64,000 bases of DNA. Source: Primula veris. Lineage: Eukaryota > Streptophyta > Magnoliopsida > Ericales > Primulaceae. Under the pieces are notes generated by a model. That model worked only from the letters and a program-made list of their open reading frames with translations. It did not search any database and had not been told where the DNA came from. Made by a program: the position numbers and the translations under genes. The stretch lies in NCBI GenBank assembly GCA_963682055.1, contig OY821745.1, forward strand, positions 5,091,501-5,155,500. Direction: 5' to 3'. Below are positions 12,808 through 25,195 of the stretch, piece by piece; within the stretch, counting starts at the first letter, position 1, and each line of letters begins with the position of its first letter.

Positions 12808-15800
12808 ATGGGGGAGAAGCCTGAAATTCTTGAGGCAGTGTTGAAGGAAGTGGTGGATTTGGTAATGGATCTATACACTGAATAAACACTCTTTTTTTGT
12901 ATTTTTTTGGAAATTTTTGAGTGAGCTATAGATTGGTTTCACTTGGGTTTGGTAGAAAGTTCATTTCTTTGTTTTCTTAATTTTTTTTCATGTGGCATAA
13001 AAAGTGGGAAAACGAGCTTTTTAAGCTTTGAATTGAGCTCTTATCAAGTTTTTCTAATGAATAGTCTTTTTTTTGTTACTTTTTGAGTGAGTTAGAGATT
13101 TGTTTCACTTGGGTTTGGTAGAAAGTTCATTTCTTTGTTTTCTTATTTTTCTTAAAAAAATTGCAGGAAAATATAGCTATAGAGTCAGTGTTTTAATAAA
13201 CGAACTCTGAGTTAAAACGTTTTTGTTAGAGCTATGCTAAAAGTGTAAAAATCGTAAGCTTTTAGTGGCCTAAAAAGTGGAATAACGAGTTTTTTAAGAT
13301 TTGAACGAGCTTTTATCAAGCTTTATTGATGAACACTTAATTATTTGTAACTTTTTGAGTGAGTTAGAGATTTGTTACACTTGGGTTTAGTACAAAGTTC
13401 ATTTCTTTGTTGTTACTTTTAATATATATTTTTGCAGGAGAGTATACCTATAGAGTCAGTGTTTTAATAAGCAAAATCTTAGTTAAAACGTTTTTGTAAG
13501 AGCTACGCAAAAAGCGTATAAATCGTAAGCTTTAGTGGCCTAAAAAATGGAAAAAACGAGTTTTTAAAGCTTTTTGTAAGCTTTGAATTGAGCTTTTATC
13601 AAGTTTTTTTGATGAACACTTTTTTTTGTAACTTTTTGAGTGAGTTACAGATTTGTTTCACTTGGGTTTGGTAGAAAGTTCATTTATTTCATTTCTTATT
13701 TTTCTTAATTGTTTTTATTTTTTTGTGTGCAGGAGAATATACCTATTGATGAAGTGTTTGAGAATCTGAGATGTAGCAAAGATGGGCTCACATCTGAGGC
13801 TGCTCAACAAAGACTTGAGCTTTTTGGGTACAACAAGCTTGAAGAAAAGAAGGTTTTTATTTTTAAAATTTGAAATTATTTCAGTTAGTGTTAGTGAGTG
13901 TGTTTGTTAGTACCTTTTATTTCAGTCTTGTCACGGGTTTTGTATTTTTTATGTGTGTTTTAACTTTCTGTTTCCATCAAGTGTTTTAAAAAGCGAAATC
14001 TTTGGTAAATCGTTTTGCAAGAATGGTAAACGGGGGGTGCCAAAATTTAGAATATAAAAATGGGGGGTGCCAAATCATCGTTTTTAACGTATTTTGGTGA
14101 AAATACATGGTCAAAAATTAAAAAATTCACAATTTTCGGAATTATGGGGGGTGCCGTCGCCCCCGAGTCTGCACTTAGCTTCCCCCCTGGTGGCCTAAAA
14201 GGCGGAAAAGCGAGCTTTTTAAGCTTTGAATTGAGATTTTTACTACGAAGCGCGCTTTTTAAAACAGTATGATTGGGTGATTATGTGATACGTTGTTATG
14301 ACTTTTTGCAGTTTGTTACGAGATTGACCTTTTTTACTACTATAGCGTAACTAATAACATGATTTACGTGTTTTTTGTGTGGTTTAGGAGAGTAAGTTCT
14401 TGAAGTTTCTAGGGTTTATGTGGAACCCTTTGTCATGGGTTATGGAAGCTGCTGCTATTATGGCGATTGCCCTAGCCAACGGTGGAGTAAGAACCCAAAA
14501 CTCATTGTTTGATACTTTGTAGTTTGTTGAACAATGGAAATTTAGTGAAATTTTCCCTTCAATTTGTTTAGGGTAAACCCCCGGATTGGCAAGATTTTGT
14601 TGGAATTATCACTTTGCTTGTGATTAACTCGACGATAAGTTTTGTCGAAGAGAACAATGCTGGAAATGCCGCTGCCGCACTTATGGCTCAGCTTGCCCCC
14701 AAAGCTAAGGTGTTGGTTTCATCTTTTATTTATTGAACTTAAAGAAGTGTTGTTCTTTGGGGCTTTGTTTGGTTGCAGCTTTTACACAGTTAAGCTGGTT
14801 TTTTGGAGACTGAGAAAGAAACTGGGTTCATTCAGCTGAAAGCTTCTACCTTTTTTTTTTGGAAAAATGAAATAAAAAAACTTGGCTTTAAAGCTGATCC
14901 GGTTTTAAGCAAAAACTAAGGTCAGAACTGCAACCAAATAATGTCTTAGTTTAGGAAAGGTTTGGTTGTTTACAATGTGGGCTTGTGAAGGTTCTTCGAG
15001 ATGGAAAGTGGAATGAAGAGGAGGCTTCCATATTGGTACCTGGCGATATAATCAGTATCAAACTTGGTGATATTATTCCTGCTGATGCGCGCCTTCTTGA
15101 GGGAGATCCTTTGAAAATTGACCAGGTTAGTACGGGATGGTTTATTTGGGATTTGGCACATCTGGTTATGGAATAAATTTGTTGGTTCTGAAATATTTTC
15201 TGTGAACTTTTCTAGATTCTAGAAACCAACTCTGACAAAATTCTCTTAAAAAATGACTTTTAGAGGAACCTTTTTGGGAAGTGTTATAATTGGGTACTAT
15301 TGTCGTCCTGTGCCAAATTTGAATTCGTGAAAAATCCGGCAGTGAAAACGATATTAGAAACTAAAACTTTGTAAAAACAATTGAACTTGTTATGAGATCG
15401 TAAGTTTTTTCTGTGGTTATTTTGTTTGGGTTATGCAGTTTGATATAACAGGTGATCCTTTCTCAGTAAAAAAGTAGTGATTTTGAAGAGTTTAAACACG
15501 CTATTATCGGCTTTTAACATCAATTTTGGTGCGGAATTTGATTTGAATATAAAAGCAGAGTTTCCACCACTTTGGTTTAGTCTTGTGAATAAAGAACAAA
15601 AAAACCAGCATATCTGAGAGCAGATATAGAACACTAACTTTTTTCTTTCTCTTAAATATAATCTTTTTATGAATTGACCAGGTGTGAATGAGATTATTTC
15701 GTTTGAAATTTAGATTAATATATTTGGTTATGGTTCCCTGATATTGTTGTGCAGTTTAGAAATAATTTCTCCGAATTGGTTTATAAAACAACTTACATAA

Positions 15801-18800
15801 AACGCCACTTGTTTTAATAAAATTGGGAAATGATATTGGTCCTTGACATCAGTTCTTTGTGAAATATGAATTCCACGAAAAATCATTAGTCTTACGTAAT
15901 CAAAAACCAAAATTCCGTGAAAACTATGCAAATTTATAATTCTTAGATTTGACTTGAAGTTACTTGGTTTGCTTTATGCAGTTTGCTGTACCAAGTTGGT
16001 TCCTTCCAGTTACATAGCCATTTTGAAAGTATTATAATTACTTCTTCATGTCTTGTTTCATATCTAATATGATTTGCAGAATAAATAGTAAAATTTCCCT
16101 CTATTTATTTAGGACCCCCAGACTAGTGAACAATAAACCAGTAACTCTGATAACACCAGATGAACACACTCTTGAGTTTCTATCTCTCCTCCTAAATGTA
16201 TTTTTTTCCCGTGCAGTCTGCTCTCACAGGCGAGTCCCTTCCCGTTACGAAAGGTCCGGGAGATGGAATATACTCTGGCTCCACTTGTAAGCAAGGTGAA
16301 ATTGAAGCTGTCGTAATTGCCACCGGTGTTCATACCTTTTTTGGAAAAGCTGCTCACCTTGTCGATTCTACTAACAACGTTGGCCACTTTCAAAAGGCGA
16401 GGGAGTTCAATGACTTGATTAGTTTTCAAACTTGAATTCTAAAAACATTCTGACAATTTTTGGGATTTTATCTAGGTTTTGACCGCCATCGGGAATTTTT
16501 GCATCTGTTCTATTGCTGTGGGGATGATAATAGAGATAATTGTGATGTACCCTATTCAAGATAGGCAGTACCGTCCTGGGATTGATAATCTTCTTGTGCT
16601 TTTGATCGGTGGTATTCCAATTGCTATGCCAACGGTTTTGTCTGTTACAATGGCCATTGGATCTCATCGGTTAGCTCAACAGGTTTGTTTTGTTACTTCT
16701 GTTTTACTAGTTGTTATTTGTAAAATTATGCATGTTTGCACTAAAAGGCACATGCTGTCTAGAAGGTTGCATATGATAATTCCGGTTATGGTCATGAAAA
16801 CCGTTGGTTGGTTTAAACACGTTTGTCTTGAGGACACATGTTTTAGCAACTTAAGTAAAGCTGTTTTTTGTTAGTGCCCAATGTTCCAAATTTCACTGGT
16901 GAAACCAGTGGAAACAAGAACAAGAAAAAAAAACTGTAAATTCTAAGATTATATTTAATCAAATCAGTTTAACTGTTATGTTTAGTATAACCTGTATAAG
17001 CTTCTTAACGTTTATCTTTGGTCGGATGATTATAGGGAGCGATTACAAAGAGAATGACAGCTATTGAAGAAATGGCTGGCATGGACGTGCTTTGTAGTGA
17101 TAAAACAGGAACTTTGACACTGAACAAGCTTACCGTCGACAAAAATCTTATTGAGGTATGGAAAAGGAGTAATACATTCTTTTTTTTCATTGTACACCAA
17201 GCACGTTCCTTTCTAATTTCACTACCAAGAGGAGCCAAAGAGTGAAATTGAGTATTCTAAATCTTTCTCTGTTCTTAGAGAAGATTGGCCTTTGAGATGA
17301 ACATCCCAATTTAAAACACTTTCTGAAAGATGAATTATATGTAATTTTTCCAGAAGTGAGACTTTGAAGTTCCAACTCCTTTTTATTTTATTTTGTAATT
17401 TGTTATTTTTTTCTAGGTTTTTGCCAAAGGAGTTGATGCCGACACTGTACTTCTAATGTCTGCTCGAGCATCTCGGATCGAAAATCAGGATGCAATCGAT
17501 GCTGCTATTGTTGGAACATTGGCTGATCCTAAGGAGGTAAATTTGTCAGCTTTTCTTGACATTTTTCCACTTTTAGTTTTAGTTGGTAGGCCTTATTCAA
17601 AAAAGTGGCTTATCAATTCAGTTTCTTCTATTCCCTAATATCAGGCTCGTGCTGGGATTCAAGAGATACACTTTTTGCCCTTCAATCCTACTGACAAGAG
17701 AACAGCTTTAACCTACATCGACGCCGATGGTAAAATGCACAGAGTCAGCAAAGGTGCACCTGAGCAGGTATTTTCTTCAGAATTAATTATACTTGATGCT
17801 TTTTTCGTGTTCAATTAAGTTATTAATATTTTTCAACTTTCTTTCCAGATTCTAAACCTTGCACATAACAAGTCAGAGATAGAGCGTCGGGTCCATTCAG
17901 TGATCGATAAGTTCGCAGAGAGAGGACTGCGTTCACTTGCTGTGGCATATCAGGTATTAATTCAGTAAACTAAGTTTATGCATAGTTAAATTATGAAATT
18001 AGTTCTATTCCAAATTGTGAATTTTATGATGTCTTTTATGGGTTGCAGGAAGTTCCACAGGGAACAAAGGAGAGTGCTGGAGGCCCATGGCAGTTCATTG
18101 GCCTCATGCCTCTTTTCGACCCACCCAGGCACGACAGTGCGGAGACGATAAGAAGAGCCTTGGATCTTGGAGTTAATGTTAAAATGATCACAGGTATGTA
18201 ATTTTTTTTAACCCAACAGTGTCTTAAATTGTTCTTGGAAAATTTTGAAAAAATTATTTATGCACAAAAGTAATACTGTAACAGTACTTATGGATATTTA
18301 AAATGTCGCAGGGGATCAACTGGCCATTGGAAAGGAAACTGGGCGCCGTTTGGGTATGGGGACAAACATGTACCCTTCATCTGCTTTGCTGGGACAGAAT
18401 AAAGACGAATCTATTGCTGCTTTACCTATTGATGATCTCATTGAAAAAGCTGATGGCTTTGCCGGAGTCTTTCCTGGTATGTAATAAAGTCAGGTCGTTT
18501 TAGTCATGGGTTGATTACAATTTCTTATAATGGCATATCATAATACTTCAGTTTGGTACACCAACTTGCACAAGGTTAGCTACTAGTACACCCACCTGCC
18601 AATTCTTTTCACTTATGTAAACTGGATACTAGAATAGAAAAATGTGATAAATATAAAACGTGATAGTATAGTGTATAAACTAATTGATTTCGTAACAAAT
18701 TAGTACCAATTTTTTCCCGATTTGGTAAACGAGTTACCAAAAGATATTGGAAATATATGTTAGTGTACTTATTACTAATCTTTGCAGGTTGGTGAAAATC

Positions 18801-21800
18801 GAAAACGAATGGTACTTTTAGTGTACAATAGTTGTAATAATGAACATTTTCCTGATTGGGGTACAATATATTTATTGTTTTCTTTCTTTCCATAGAACAC
18901 AAGTACGAGATTGTGAAGAGACTGCAAGCTAGGAAACACATATGTGGAATGACTGGCGACGGAGTGAATGATGCACCGGCTCTTAAGAAAGCTGACATCG
19001 GCATTGCTGTTGCTGATGCAACCGATGCGGCTCGTAGTGCGTCCGATATTGTTCTAACTGAACCTGGCCTTAGTGTCATTATTAGTGCGGTTTTGACTAG
19101 TCGTGCTATTTTCCAGAGAATGAAAAACTACACGGTTTGTATTTACATCTATGTGATCGTTTGGTTTCTTTTTTTTGAGGGTTTGAATTTTGATATTATA
19201 GATTCAGTTTCTATAATACACCTAAACTAATATTTGTAAACCAGAGTAGCACCCATTCAATGTAGACTGGACTAACAGGAATATTCTGTTAATTTAATAC
19301 AGTGCCATTGACTTGTATCCCCAATTTACCTGATTTCTTATTTGTACTCTAAACTATTGTAAATGTTTTGTCCAAATGACGTAAATATCCTTAAAATTGA
19401 AAATTTCTGTAATTTGAGGATACATGGTATACGATGGTCTACAGGAAATTAACAAAGAAGTGTAATTTAGTATAATAAGAGGAAAATTCAGTAGTTGAGG
19501 GATTATATTGGAATTGGCTTGTAGTTCTCTATACATTAACGTTACTTGCATATATTTGGAAATACTGAAGTCTTTTCTCTCATCTCTCATTATTTTTTGT
19601 TTATTTCCTTGTATACAGATCTATGCTGTTTCTATCACAATCCGTATAGTGGTAAGTTTTAAATGTATTTTTTATAATTTTTGGTGAACGGTGTTTGTAA
19701 CGATAGGCGTGCTTCATATATGTCTGCTGTAATGGTTTGGATTATTTTGGGCTTATACTGAATTGATGTTTGTGTTTGATATTGTTACAGCTTGGATTTA
19801 TGTTGCTGGCTCTCATATGGAAATTCGACTTCCCCCCTTTTATGGTCCTAATTATCGCAATCCTTAACGATGGTGAGTTTTTTCTCTCTCTCTCTCGATT
19901 GGTGACCAGAGAATGCCAGGAATTCAGTTATTAGCATTACATTCTTTGTATTGTACTTTAGACTCCACTTTCACTATAGAGGTCAAAAGATTGTTTCTAA
20001 ATTGTGAATCGACAAAAAAAACTTCACCTTAGAAGTATTGTTAGTTTAAAATGACTTCTTATTATAAATACTCACAACCAATAATGAACAAGAAAAAAGT
20101 TAAAAAGGGCAATTTTTTTATAAAATCATTTACTTATTTTCACTACATAATAAAATCATCTGTTTGTAAAGCTCACACTTTTAAGGCTTTGATGCTCATA
20201 TGAATCTCATGGAAGAACTTGCTAGTGATGATTTCATGTTTTGTACATTGATCACATCAATGACCTCTAATTTCTCTGCCTCTCAAGTCCTCAATTAGAA
20301 TATGGTCGTTTATTATTGATCGTTACGAACTAATATGAACCTTACAAATCGTCACTTTACTTTATATGCGCATATGGGTGTTTGTATATAAATGTGCTGA
20401 ATAATTTTGGTAATTCAGGTACTATCATGACCATATCAAAGGATAGGGTGAAACCGTCTCCTTTGCCGGATAGCTGGAAGTTGGCGGAGATTTTCACGAC
20501 CGGGGTTGTTCTTGGAGGTTACTTGGCAGTGATGACGGTCATTTTCTTTTGGGCAGCTTATAAAACCAACTTCTTCCCAGTAAGCATCCTTGCTTGTATA
20601 TATAAGCGTTTAGAAAAGACGAGCAGCATTTGTGAAGGAAAATCTTTTCGGTACTTTGAGTTCAGAAAGTACATGTATTTTATTGCTAAGTTATCAAAGA
20701 CTGTTCGTTGGTCCTGAATTTTAAAGATCGAACACTTTTTCTATCCGCGTTTGGTGGATTCGTTTAAAAAAGGTTATGTGGAAGAGTTTTGAAAAGACCA
20801 GCCTTGTGAAATAGCATGAAATTGAAAGCGATGGGATTAACTTGACTTTCATATTTTGCAGTTTAAGATAAACCTGTTAAAAATTAAAAGGAGAATCAGA
20901 AACACAAAACCGTGAGAATAAAAACAAATAGACCCTATTGTTCACCAATCTTCTTTTATGCTTAGACGCTATTTTAGTATGACTCGTAAATTGATTCACG
21001 CATTTCACTTTGCAGCGTATATTTGGGGTACCGACTCTCGAGAAAACTGCTCACGATGACTATAGAAAACTCGCCTCAGCTGTTTATCTTCAAGTTAGCA
21101 CTATCAGTCAAGCGCTTATATTTGTCACACGATCACGAAGCTGGTCCTATGTCGAGCGACCGGGTTTGTTGCTTGTGTTTGCTTTTATAGTCGCCCAATT
21201 GGTGAGTAACCTTGTAGTTATATGTCATCCTTTATAGAGAAATTTCTTTCGAGCCACTGATAAACCTTTTGTATTTTTACACGTTTTGCAGGTTGCTACG
21301 CTCATTGCGGTCTATGCAAACTGGGAATTTGCTGCAATTAAAGGCATTGGCTGGGGTTGGGCCGGTGTGATCTGGTTGTACAATCTTATCTTTTACATCC
21401 CACTCGATATCATTAAGTTTTTCATACGATATGCATTGAGTGGAAGGGCATGGGATCTTGTTATCGAGCGAAGGGTATACAATTTACATGTGTGTATTTT
21501 AAGTATATAGTTCTCATTGGTATGTATATTAATTTTTTCAATTTTTTGCAGATTGCTTTTACTAGGCAAAAGGATTTCGGCAAGGAACACCGTGAGCTTC
21601 AATGGGCCCACGCTCAAAGAACCCTTCATGGACTGGATGTACCCGACCCGAAAATATTTAATGACCGAGCTAATTTCACGGAGCTTAATCAGATGGCAGA
21701 GGAGGCTAAAAGAAGAGCTGAAATTGCAAGGTCAGTATGATTTTTTTAATTATTTAGTTCCAAATTTCTCATTGTCTTTACCATTATATATACATTTATT

Positions 21801-22948
21801 TAAGTACATGATTATACTTTTATTGTTTTCCTGGGTAATTTGCATCCGGATTCCGGTCATATTTTTAACACTAAACATCAACCATCTTTGAAATATATGC
21901 TATGTGATTGCAGCTATGAATAGTTACACGTCGTAAGATAGAAAATTGTGACATATATGCCCATTGTAGTAACTGCGGCGTTCCTTAATTCTTAATGTGG
22001 GACTTGGTTTACATGTGGTGGATTAGTTTTTGTTTGGTTATCATTATACGGTTGTTTGACGAACTCTACGCAGTGGAAAAACTGAGAATTTCAAGCTGCA
22101 CCTAAATTTGAACTACGATGTTTCTACCAATAGAGTTAAAAAAATTAAACAAAAGAAATATGGGAAATGGGAATCAGATCAATTTGTCTTGAAATACAGA
22201 CAACAAGATTGAATAGGGAACTTGCCAATCTCACTTCAAAAGCGAGGATGTGATTCTTCTGGTTTTGGAGAGATGCATACTTGCTTATCTATATAAAATA
22301 TGGAGCTGTTAAACTATTATGGATGAGCTTGACAAATGACAAGGCCCACACTGAATTTGATGTTTAGCATGAAATTTAAATTGGACCATGTTCCATAATT
22401 TCTGATTTGAGTTGATTACTTCTTCTAGCAGCAGAAGCTTTAAGTTCCACATCAAAATAAGATATATTGTTTGGATTTTAATTTATGAACTTTTCAAAGT
22501 TTATCTTACCATTTTATGAATGATGTTTTTGTAATAATTTAGCATGATTATGGGTTACCAGCGCTATAACAAGGTAGTCATGAACCAACGCACCATAAGG
22601 CAACCAAGTTACCGCTTTAAAAGATGCCAGATGATAAGAGAGACATTAGTACATGTCTCATTTTTTCTATTGATGATATGTTTCCAATATGATTACTTCG
22701 CAATGTTAGATTTTACGGGCCAACGCTTTGTAATTACTTACAAGAACTTGAAAATCTTAACAAGGCTGGTGCTAGAAGTAGGAGTCGCTTAGAAATAGAT
22801 ATAAGACAAAGATAATGTCTTTTGTTAACGGTTGTTTTTATGTTGATGCAGGTTGAGAGAACTACACACATTGAAGGGTCATGTAGAATCAGTGGTGAGA
22901 TTGAAGGGTCTCGACATAGACACTATCCAACAAGCTTACACTGTCTGA
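12808..22948 (+). CDS. AHA: plasma-membrane H+-ATPase (P3A-type), 21 exons
   Basis: Pumps protons out of the cell using ATP. Exons: 12808-12861, 13733-13852, 14388-14486, 14572-14709, 14991-15125, 16217-16396, 16476-16682, 17036-17155, 17417-17536, 17645-17767, 17849-17953, 18049-18193, 18312-18476, 18896-19134, 19619-19651, 19791-19872, 20419-20579, 21016-21201, 21292-21474, 21552-21730, 22852-22948. They sum to 2871 nt, 956 residues plus stop, the usual length for plant pumps. Visible motifs: TGES (about 186-189, actuator), the phosphorylated Asp in DKTGT (about 333), KGAPEQ ending at about 432, TGDGVNDAP (about 590-598), hydrophobic segments in exons 3-4, 7 and 15-19, and the C-terminal QQAYTV tail whose Thr, when phosphorylated, binds 14-3-3 proteins. 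The tail and start resemble the AHA4/AHA11 branch. Exon 15 is only 33 nt. Intron 6 starts with GC instead of GT. Intron 1 carries decoy copies of exon 2. Confidence 0.97.
12910..13740 (+). repeat. four tandem repeats in H+-ATPase intron 1, two with decoy exon-2 starts
   Basis: The motif TGAGTGAGTTAGAGATTTG plus CACTTGGGTTTGGTAGAAAG recurs near 12915, 13083, 13353 and 13633. The last copy leads into the real exon 2 at 13733. Copies two and three carry TTGCAG followed by nine codons like the real exon 2 start (ENIAIESVF at 13167-13193, ESIPIESVF at 13438-13464; real: ENIPIDEVF), each followed at once by TAA. Between copies lies sequence of the AGTGTTTTAAAAAGCG repeat family. Confidence 0.85.
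13980..14268. mobile_element. AGTGTTTTAAAAAGCG inverted-repeat element in H+-ATPase intron 2
   Basis: Begins AGTGTTTTAAAAAGCG at 13980 and ends CGCTTTTTAAAACAGT at 14268, near-perfect 16-bp inverted ends. The interior carries a nested piece with three GGGGGGTGCC motifs (14036-14155). Related copies are at about 29102-29284, 54203-54390 and 59779-59850 (partial), and diverged ones are in intron 1 (13188-13335, 13458-13615). Confidence 0.7.
14748..14945. mobile_element. TTTGGTTGCAG-type MITE in H+-ATPase intron 4
   Basis: The left end has GCTTTGTTTGGTTGCAGC, and the right end in reverse complement has ATTTGGTTGCAGTTC. Similar ends flank segments in the HD-Zip intron 2 and the HIR intron 4. It is about 200 bp, non-coding, and of Tourist (PIF/Harbinger) or hAT type by its TTTGG ends. 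Confidence 0.5.
16397..16475 (+). other. GC-AG intron 6 of the H+-ATPase
   Basis: Exon 6 must end after the codons for HFQK and exon 7 start with VLTAIG, the standard pump sequence. The only border that does this is AAAAG|GCGAGG ... TCTAG|GTTTT, so the 79-nt intron begins with GC. All other introns of this gene begin with GT. Confidence 0.85.
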
Positions 22949-23511
22949 GGAAATTAAACCCTTTATATGCACTTCCACTGTTGCTGTGAGTGTAGTCGGG
23001 GTTTGTTTGTTCCGATCACTTTCGTTTATGAGGCTGTTGTTTAATTATTGCCATATCTTGACATGTCTTTGATTACTAAAAACTCTCAAATACCATATCT
23101 AGAAATGTAATGTCTATATATTTTATCTTCTTAATATCCTTTTTTCCTGTATTACCTTTTGGTTTAGATAGTTTCATTACATTGACAATATATATGCTTC
23201 TTGTACAATTGAGAGAAATTCCGTCTGGCATCGTCTCTTCTTTCTTCTTGTGATCATTTTGTTTTCCTTCTTTATTTTTAAGTTCACTTTGTTATTTTCC
23301 AACATTAGCCATTGATTGCGCTATTTAGCCAGTTTCCATGACTGATCTTTGGTGTCTTCTCGATTAAAGGGTTTACGTTGTTTCAGTGTTTGCCTCGTTT
23401 GTGCGTAGTCACTGTATCCTATCCTCTACATCCTTGTTAAGTGTAAATCATAGTTTCACTGGTAATAGTAATAGTGTTTATATATTCAACCAACTCAGGA
23501 ATATTTGTGAA
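22949..23511 (+). other. 3' untranslated and downstream region of the H+-ATPase
   Basis: No open frame of note. T-rich sequence and AATAT/TAAT-like signals between about 23090 and 23210 would suit plant polyadenylation, but I cannot fix the cleavage site. Confidence 0.5.
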
Positions 23512-23519
23512 GTTATAAT

Positions 23520-24275
23520 CAGGGTTGTAAACGAAGGGAAACGAACCGAACAAGGCGTTCATGTTCATGAACTAAAACACCTGTTCATATTCATTTAAAT
23601 ACGAATGAAAATTTGACGAACCGAACACGAGTTGATCGTGAACATCTAATTTCATTCAAAACATTCAATATTTTAAAAAATACAGTATTTTTTTTCCTTT
23701 TGTTATAATATATTTAAATTTTATTATTTATTATTATATTGTTTACTATGATAAACTTGTCTACACATAAATAAATTATTAGCAAATTAATTTATTTGAC
23801 ATTATAACACAAAGTTGTCTTAGCTTTTAAGTTTATACAGTATATTCTAATAAAGTATAAATTATTTTTTACATACGTGTAATTGATTAGTTTCACAAGT
23901 CGATCAATTAACAGTAAAATCGGTGACTGGATTTATAGTACAATGATATAAATTGTATTAACAAGTTTAAAATAATACAAACATGTCATTAATATTATTA
24001 TACTATAAATAATTTTATTAATTTGTAGTGATACTAGTTTTGTTATATCATTAATAGTTTTAGTTTATTTATTTTATCAAACTTTATATATAGTTACGCG
24101 AACACGTGTTTAGAAGAACCGAACAGAGTCTTGTTCATGTTAAGTTTATTTAAAAGACAAACATTATATTCTTATTCATTATCATTTTCGTTTATAAATG
24201 AACAAATATGAACCGAACATTAACCGATCTGAATACGAACGATTTCACGAATAACTCATCACATTTACAGCCGTG
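23520..24275. mobile_element. non-autonomous hAT element with perfect 8-bp target duplication
   Basis: The element starts CAGGGTTGTAAACGA and ends (reverse complement) CACGGCTGTAAATG. GTTATAAT stands directly on both sides (23512-23519 and 24276-24283), the 8-bp duplication expected for hAT transposons. Subterminal regions repeat CGAACCGAAC motifs in inverted orientation. The 756-bp body has no transposase frame. Confidence 0.85.
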
Positions 24276-24440
24276 GTTATAATACATTTGCTCAAGTCTC
24301 TTATTCCTGTATTCTCCATAATTCATAATTCCAAATTCCAATACAAATGTTTGTTCGTTTGTTTTTTAAGCAAAAAAAAAATACGTGCTTTATGTCGATG
24401 GCAAGAAATGAAATATTTGAAAACTAAATCATATAATTTA

Positions 24441-24665
24441 ATGTTTGAATTATATGATTAACTTTTGAAAATTTTCATTCCGACATTTTGATACAAGCTA
24501 TTGAACGGTCAAAATTGTACGTAGTTTCGTATTAAACAATTAATTGGAAACTAAATTACGTGCCTAAAAATGAGATTTGGAAAAAAAAAAAAATTTATGT
24601 CTAAAAAATTAATTTTGTTTCGAAAAATTATTATTTAGAAACAAAATTTGATCGTCTCTGAAAAA
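24441..24665. repeat. two adjoining MITE fragments
   Basis: About 24441-24550 matches the right arm of the foldback element at 965-1192 (TTTTGATACA, CAATTAATTGG). About 24552-24665 matches one arm of the long inverted-repeat element at 51881-52266 (GTGCCTAAAAATGAGATTTGG). Confidence 0.55.
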
Positions 24666-24878
24666 AAAAAAATATATATATATATCCATAATTATGTTAA
24701 GTTTGTTGCAGTGAATAATCAAACATGCAAATTGAATTATGACCATACAGCAAAGAATACTATGATGTCACGTTATCAGTTTTCCATATTAAAACGTATA
24801 CCATGCCATAATCCATTGTAGCTATCCTTTTTTCCAGAAAAATGTACAGATACATTACAAATATGGGGAGCATGTATG

Positions 24879-25195
24879 GATATCAATTTATACGTTAACT
24901 TGAACACTTTTTTATAAAAACGTTCAAAATTAAGATTTGACTAATGCAAATCTCCATGGTTTCACGACGAAAACATAAATATACGTCTTGTTTTTTTTTT
25001 CCGAGATGCATAATGACATGTTTTGAAAATTATGGTAAAATTTAAAAATTCAAAACGTGTCATTATAAATATCGAAAAAAAAAAACAAGACGCATATTTG
25101 TATTTCCGTCGTTAAACATGGAGTTAGACAAATTTTGATTTGAATCATTTTAAAAAAAATATATACAAATTGATGTATAAGTTGACGTTGATATA
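24879..25195. mobile_element. foldback element with ~150-bp inverted arms
   Basis: The left arm (ATCAATTTATACGTTAACTT ... CGTCTTGTTTTTTTT ... ATGACATGTTTTGAAA) is the imperfect reverse complement of the right arm ending AAATTGATGTATAAGTTGACG. Almost the whole 317 bp could fold into one hairpin. Non-coding. Confidence 0.7.

Noticed and set aside
14060..14272. Open frame of 70 codons on the plus strand inside H+-ATPase intron 2
   Set aside because: It runs through a transposon with repeated GGGGGGTGCC motifs and ends inside its terminal repeat; no domain.
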